Source: Pseudomonadota bacterium (lineage in GTDB: Bacteria > Pseudomonadota > Gammaproteobacteria > UBA4575). Taken from it: 7,923 bases of DNA. Positions 4,434 to 7,923 of this stretch are shown here, one piece after another (position 1 is the stretch's first letter; each line of letters begins with the position of its first letter). The stretch covers positions 1-7,923 of the forward strand of contig VXPJ01000064.1 of the NCBI GenBank assembly GCA_009839635.1. Reading direction: 5' to 3'. Made by a program: the position numbers and the translations under genes. Under the pieces are notes generated by a model. The model worked only from the letters and a program-made list of their open reading frames with translations, ran no database searches and was not told the origin of the DNA.

Positions 4434-5741
4434 ATGGCAGAGCGCACCGTTACGGTAACCGACAACACGACCGGGAAGGTTGTTGAACTGCCTGTTCTGG
4501 AGGGCACGAACGGCCCCCGTACCATCGATATTGGGAAACTGTACAAGGGCCTGGGCTATTTCACGTATGACCCTGGCTTTGTTTCCACGGCCAGCTGCGA
4601 CAGCCGGATAACCTTCATCGATGGTGAACAGGGCCTGCTGCGCTACCGGGGCTATCCGATCGAACAGCTGGCTGAGCACAGTACCTTCCTGGAGGTCTGC
4701 TACCTGCTGCTGCATGGCGAACTTCCGAACAAGGATACATTCGAGGCCTTCGAAAACCGGCTGAAAATGCATACCCTGCTCGATGAGAAAATGCGCCGTT
4801 TCTACCTGGGTTTTCACAACAACTCGCACCCGATGGCGATGATGGTGGCCACGGTTGGCGCGATGTCCGCCTTCTACCATGACCAGATTGACGTGCATGA
4901 CGCCGTCTCCAGGGAAACAGCCGCTTACCGGCTGATCGCCAAGGTGCCGACCATGGCCGCCTGGGTTTACAAATACACCGTGGGCCAGCCCTTCATCTAC
5001 CCGGACAACCGTCTGGACTATGTGTCGAACTTCCTGTACATGATGTTCGGGGTTCCTTCCATGGGCTATCGTCCGAGCCCCTCATTCGTGCGAGCCATGG
5101 ACCTGATCCTTATCTTGCATGCCGACCACGAGCAAAATGCCTCCACCTCCACCGTACGACTGGCCGGCAGTTCGGGAGCCAATCCCTATGCCGCGCTATC
5201 CGCTGGCATCAGTTCATTGTGGGGTCCAGCGCATGGCGGGGCGAATGAGGCCGTCATCAACATGCTCGAGGACATAGTGCAGTCCGGCAAGGACGTCAAC
5301 TACTACATCGAACGGGCCAAGGACAAGAACTCCAGGTTCCGGCTGATGGGATTCGGCCACCGGGTCTACAAAAACTACGATCCGCGCGCCAAGATCATCC
5401 GGGAAGTCTGTCACCAGTTGTTGAGCGAACTCGGCGAGGACAACCCCAATCGACCCCTGTTTGATACCGCCATGGAACTCGAGAGCATTGCCCTGGAGGA
5501 CGATTATTTCATTCAGCGCAAGCTGTACCCGAATGTAGATTTTTATTCAGGGATCATCCTGCGCGCGATGGGGATCCCCCTGAACATGTTTACCGTGATC
5601 TTTGCCCTCGCACGTACGGTCGGCTGGATTTCGCACTGGAAAGAGCACATGAGCGACCCGCAGGCCCGCATCGGCCGCCCACGTCAGTTGTACACGGGCG
5701 AGGACCAGCGCGACTACGTGCACATCGACGAGCGCGTTTAG
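4434..5741 (+). CDS. gltA: Citrate synthase GltA
   Basis: A 435-residue citrate synthase that condenses acetyl-CoA with oxaloacetate to citrate, the first TCA-cycle step, in the cytoplasm. Length and sequence fit the Gram-negative hexameric type (E. coli, 427 residues), which is often inhibited by NADH. Seen here: an N-terminal beta-rich domain (about 1-45), the FIDGEQGLLRYRGYPIEQLA segment at 61-80, HADHEQNAST at 229-238, the catalytic GPAHGGAN with H267, GFGHRVYKNYDPR with H309, and NVDFYSG with catalytic D369. The C-terminal PRQLYTG segment (416-422) is also present. These correspond to E. coli H264, H305 and D362. It is preceded by an unusually structured 244-base gap holding an extended -10 inside a palindrome, so it is probably expressed from its own promoter. 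Its TAG stop overlaps the stop codon of the convergent metX gene. Confidence 0.98.
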   Translation: MAERTVTVTDNTTGKVVELPVLEGTNGPRTIDIGKLYKGLGYFTYDPGFVSTASCDSRITFIDGEQGLLRYRGYPIEQLAEHSTFLEVCYLLLHGELPNKDTFEAFENRLKMHTLLDEKMRRFYLGFHNNSHPMAMMVATVGAMSAFYHDQIDVHDAVSRETAAYRLIAKVPTMAAWVYKYTVGQPFIYPDNRLDYVSNFLYMMFGVPSMGYRPSPSFVRAMDLILILHADHEQNASTSTVRLAGSSGANPYAALSAGISSLWGPAHGGANEAVINMLEDIVQSGKDVNYYIERAKDKNSRFRLMGFGHRVYKNYDPRAKIIREVCHQLLSELGEDNPNRPLFDTAMELESIALEDDYFIQRKLYPNVDFYSGIILRAMGIPLNMFTVIFALARTVGWISHWKEHMSDPQARIGRPRQLYTGEDQRDYVHIDERV

Positions 5742-6892
5742 CCGATTCCGGAAAAGAATTCCCTCAAAACCGGCGCAAAGTTCGCTTCATCAATCAGGAA
5801 CGAGTCGTGCCCCTGAATGGAGGGCAGACGCACGAACCTGATGTCACACCCGGCCTTGTTGATTCCGTTATAGATCTCTTCTTGCTGTTTGATCGGAAAG
5901 AGAATATCCGTCTCGACCCCGACGACCAGTGTCCGGATGGAGTGGATCTTGGCGAGCCCTGCATTGACAGACCCTCCATGGTCGGCAACATCAAACCAGT
6001 CCATGGCCCTGGACAGGTACAGATAGCTGTTGGCATCAAAGGCATCCACAAATTTGTGGGCGTTGTAGTCGAGATAGGATTCGACCTCAAACTCGATACC
6101 GAACTTGTTCTTTTCCTTGCGCTCGGATTCTACCCGCGCGCGGTTGAAACGCTGGTTCCACTCTTCACCCGCACGGTAGGAAACCAGGCCGATTTTCCTG
6201 GCTAGGATCATGCCATCCTTGGGTTCCTTGTCCGGCTGGTAATGGCCGCCTTCCCAGGCGGGATCACAGCGCACGATTTCCCGCTGTATGGAACGCATGG
6301 CAATAGCCAGCGGCAAGGATCGGCAGGCCGAAGAGATTGTTACAAGATTGCCCACTTCATCGGGGTACTGCAACGCATAGGCCAGCGAGGTCATGCCCCC
6401 CATGGAAGATCCTACCACTGCACAAAGATGGTCGACTCCCAGCTCCTGAACGGCATGGTGACCGGCCTTGGCAATGTCCTCGATGGTAAGATCCGGGAAG
6501 TCCAGACCGTAGGGCTTGCCCGTTTTGGGATTGACCGAACCCGGTCCTGTCGTACCAAAGCAACCTCCCAGGGAATTGACGCACACCACGAAAAAGCGGT
6601 TGGTATCGATCGGCTTGTCCGGTCCGATCATGTACTCCCACCAGCCTGGAGACGGATCTTCATCGGACGAGCAGGCATGTGCGGAAGGTGACAGGCCGGT
6701 AAAGACAAGCACGGCATTATCGCGCATCTCCGAGAGCCTGCCCCAGGCCTCATAGGCCACCACCACCTCAGGCAAAGTCCCGCCACGGTGCATGTGGAAG
6801 TCCGTCGTGCCGTAATCGCCATGCAGCTCCACGAAGCGGGTAGCCGGTGGTGTCCAGCGAGACGCCGGCTCCAATTTCTTTACTGTACTCAT
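5738..6892 (-). CDS. metX: MetX-family acyltransferase (serine or homoserine O-acyltransferase)
   Basis: A 384-residue alpha/beta hydrolase-fold enzyme that transfers an acyl group from acetyl-CoA or succinyl-CoA to the hydroxyl of an amino acid, feeding cysteine or methionine synthesis. Seen here: GLSPSAHA at 66-73, GWWEYMIGP at 83-91, NSLGGCFGTTGP at 106-117, the nucleophile elbow GSSMGGM with S163, D329 in TDILFP, and H362 in GHDSF, a complete Ser-Asp-His triad. FEVESYL at 268-274 is also typical. The elbow and the GLSPSAHA segment resemble, from memory, the Xanthomonas proteins annotated as serine O-succinyltransferase rather than classic homoserine acetyltransferases (GGSFGGMQ-type elbow). 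Substrate and donor therefore remain open. The ATG start is chosen by family length; the Shine-Dalgarno site is weak. It lies 61 bases downstream of the dsbB remnant, possibly in one operon, and is tail-to-tail with gltA. Confidence 0.93.
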   Translation of the reverse strand: MSTVKKLEPASRWTPPATRFVELHGDYGTTDFHMHRGGTLPEVVVAYEAWGRLSEMRDNAVLVFTGLSPSAHACSSDEDPSPGWWEYMIGPDKPIDTNRFFVVCVNSLGGCFGTTGPGSVNPKTGKPYGLDFPDLTIEDIAKAGHHAVQELGVDHLCAVVGSSMGGMTSLAYALQYPDEVGNLVTISSACRSLPLAIAMRSIQREIVRCDPAWEGGHYQPDKEPKDGMILARKIGLVSYRAGEEWNQRFNRARVESERKEKNKFGIEFEVESYLDYNAHKFVDAFDANSYLYLSRAMDWFDVADHGGSVNAGLAKIHSIRTLVVGVETDILFPIKQQEEIYNGINKAGCDIRFVRLPSIQGHDSFLIDEANFAPVLREFFSGIG

Positions 6893-6953
6893 TGCCTAAA
6901 TGTACCTTGTTCCATTTCTGGATGAAACATCACCAAGGGAGATAGCAGGGCCG

Positions 6954-7028
6954 TCAGGCCGATTCACGGGGCCTGAATGCAAGAGCCAGCGAGAGTGCCA
7001 GCAACCCGACGAACAGGATCAGTGTCGC
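6954..7028 (-). pseudogene. Out-of-frame last helix of DsbB
   Basis: In the frame shifted relative to the main dsbB frame, codons from 7028 down to the TGA at 6954-6956 encode ATLILFVGLLALSLALAF followed by a basic tail: one clean membrane segment of 24 residues in total. This is exactly the fourth transmembrane helix that DsbB should have after its WTFxGLxIP element. Restoring one G, so that CAG-CG becomes CAG-GCG, joins the frames into a 165-residue protein of normal DsbB length. The loss of one G from a GG pair may be a real mutation or a sequencing or assembly error. Confidence 0.75.
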
Positions 7029-7450
7029 TGCGGGATGGTGAGTCCTGCGAAGGTCCATTGCACTTCCGCGCACGAACCCGAGGCAGTGAGTACCTTCTTG
7101 GCGACCTCAATGACCGGCAAGGTTTCAAGCATGAAATACAGGTCCGGCCCGCATTCGGGCACCTGATCAGCCGGCAGGCCCTGCAGCCAGACATGCCTTC
7201 CAGCAAGCCCGACACCAGCGAGGCTGAAGGCGATCGCCAGTGTCCCGTATATTCTTGACAAGAAGGTTTTGGGGTTCGAGATCAGGGCCAGAGCAAATAC
7301 GGTCCCGAGGGCTGCCAGCACGAGGCGGTCCAGAATGCACAAGGGACAAGGGTCCAGATTCAGCATGCCCTCAAGATAAATGATCGCAAACAACAGTGAG
7401 GCAACGCAGGCCAGCAACCCGCAGAAATTCAGTGCACGATAGCCGAGCAT
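7019..7450 (-). CDS. dsbB: DsbB-type disulfide bond formation protein, frameshifted at the 3' end
   Basis: DsbB is an inner-membrane quinone reductase that reoxidises periplasmic DsbA. Seen here: three hydrophobic segments (about 7-27, 40-58 and 67-83), the first periplasmic cysteine pair in CPLC (C35 and C38), the second pair C100 and C127 in the long periplasmic loop, and the W-x-F-x-GLTIP element at 132-140 that normally leads into the fourth helix. The frame then reaches TGA after three more residues, giving 143 residues instead of the usual 160-175. The missing helix is encoded in another frame just downstream (6954-7028). A truncated product keeps all four redox cysteines but would leave its C-terminus on the periplasmic side. 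The ATG at 7450 lies nine bases after the mug stop, so the two genes are probably co-transcribed. Confidence 0.85.
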   Translation of the reverse strand: MLGYRALNFCGLLACVASLLFAIIYLEGMLNLDPCPLCILDRLVLAALGTVFALALISNPKTFLSRIYGTLAIAFSLAGVGLAGRHVWLQGLPADQVPECGPDLYFMLETLPVIEVAKKVLTASGSCAEVQWTFAGLTIPQRH

Positions 7451-7459
7451 GTCCGGATC

Positions 7460-7923
7460 TCAGGCAGGTTTCATATCGTCGAGGATGGCAGCCAGCTCCC
7501 GGTACCAGCCGGTAATGTCCTGTAACGAGAATGCGGCATTCGCTGGACTCGGATTGGGGGAAACAAATGCCGCGGAGTGTCCGACTGTGACGGATTGCAT
7601 TCCCCACTCCAGCGGCACATCGGTGCGCCCTGTGTACCTGAAAAAGTTTTTCGCGGCCATTTTTCCATGAAACCAGCAGATACCCGGCGCGTATTCCAGT
7701 ATTTTTTTCTCAAGCTCTGGTGCCCATTCCCTGTAGTCTGCCGCCCTCAACGCCTTCGCCGATGCCGAGGGGCGCTTGACTACATCGGTGAACCCGATCC
7801 GGTACAGCTGGAAGAGTCTCTCCTGGAATTGCGGGCTGGGTATTACCTCCTCCGGGATCAGGCCACTGGCATCCAGCGCCCTCCAGAACCGGTTTCTCGG
7901 ATTGGCAAAGTAAAAGCCCATCC
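7460..7923 (-). CDS. mug: Mug-type G/U(T) mismatch-specific DNA glycosylase, 5' end missing
   Basis: The C-terminal 153 residues of a uracil-DNA glycosylase superfamily protein of the Mug/TDG group, which removes U or T opposite G and some alkylated cytosines. Seen here, numbered from the first visible Met: GFYFANPRNRFW at 2-13 (E. coli Mug has TGFPFAHPANRFW at this place), the GFTDVVKRP segment at 43-51, a hydrophobic strand ending in FHGK (84-87), and the DNA-intercalating loop region SPNPSPANAAFS at 121-132, matching E. coli NPSGLSR in position. The Met at 7919-7921 is internal: the catalytic GINPG-type motif should lie just before it, outside the window, so roughly 20-25 residues are missing. 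The stop at 7460-7462 lies nine bases before dsbB. Confidence 0.9.
   Translation of the reverse strand, partial: MGFYFANPRNRFWRALDASGLIPEEVIPSPQFQERLFQLYRIGFTDVVKRPSASAKALRAADYREWAPELEKKILEYAPGICWFHGKMAAKNFFRYTGRTDVPLEWGMQSVTVGHSAAFVSPNPSPANAAFSLQDITGWYRELAAILDDMKPA

Noticed and set aside
4296..4898. 200-residue open frame on the minus strand overlapping gltA
   Set aside because: It is the antisense shadow of the gltA 5' half; its His/Val-rich composition matches codon complement effects and it has no recognisable domain or ribosome binding site.
5807..6691. Two open frames of 132 and 149 residues on the plus strand inside metX
   Set aside because: Both are antisense shadows of a complete, clearly conserved metX gene and show no domain features.
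6890..6916. Eight-codon open frame whose TGA overlaps the metX ATG
   Set aside because: The ATGA overlap is suggestive of coupling, but no Shine-Dalgarno site precedes it and the peptide is featureless; chance is likely.
6955..6975. CAGGCC/GGCCTG inverted repeat at the dsbB 3' end as a terminator
   Set aside because: Only six-base arms with a nine-base loop and no T-tract; it lies within the coding remnant of the last DsbB helix.

Overview
The window is ordinary, gene-dense bacterial chromosome. By eye the GC content is in the mid-50s percent. The protein set points to a gammaproteobacterium: a hexameric-type citrate synthase of the GltA family, MobA and MobB as separate adjacent genes, a short DUF1244 protein, a DsbB-type thiol oxidase and a MetX-family acyltransferase resembling those annotated as serine O-succinyltransferase in Xanthomonas. 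This assignment is inference from remembered family features. There is no rRNA, tRNA, CRISPR array, insertion sequence or prophage gene, and no gene-free stretch exceeds 300 bases. The longest is the 244-base mobB-gltA gap.

Left third, minus strand (32-2821): four genes read leftwards with 26-67 base gaps, so probably one operon, in transcription order DUF1244 protein, MoeB/ThiF-type adenylyltransferase, MazG-like nucleotide pyrophosphohydrolase, and a TraB-family membrane protein. Centre, plus strand (3036-5741): mobA, mobB and gltA. The gap between the divergent operons (2822-3035) holds a possible extended -10 promoter, tandem and inverted TTTCATGA repeats, and a set of competing GC-rich hairpins. 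Right third, minus strand (5738-7923): mug (cut by the window edge), dsbB (frameshifted near its 3' end) and metX. metX converges on gltA, and the two stop codons overlap.

Functionally, moeB (activation of the molybdopterin synthase small subunit) and mobA/mobB (guanine nucleotide attachment to molybdenum cofactor) form a divergent molybdenum-cofactor neighbourhood, with DUF1244 carried along. gltA is the entry step of the TCA cycle and probably has its own promoter: a TGCTATAAT extended -10 sits inside a 12+12 base inverted repeat upstream of it. MetX supplies an activated amino acid for sulfur assimilation, and MazG and Mug are nucleotide-pool and DNA housekeeping.

I found no strong evidence for a new multi-gene system. 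The points most worth a second look are the operator-like palindrome over the gltA-side promoter, its partial resemblance to the mobA promoter, the frameshift that removes the last membrane helix of DsbB, and the substrate question for MetX.
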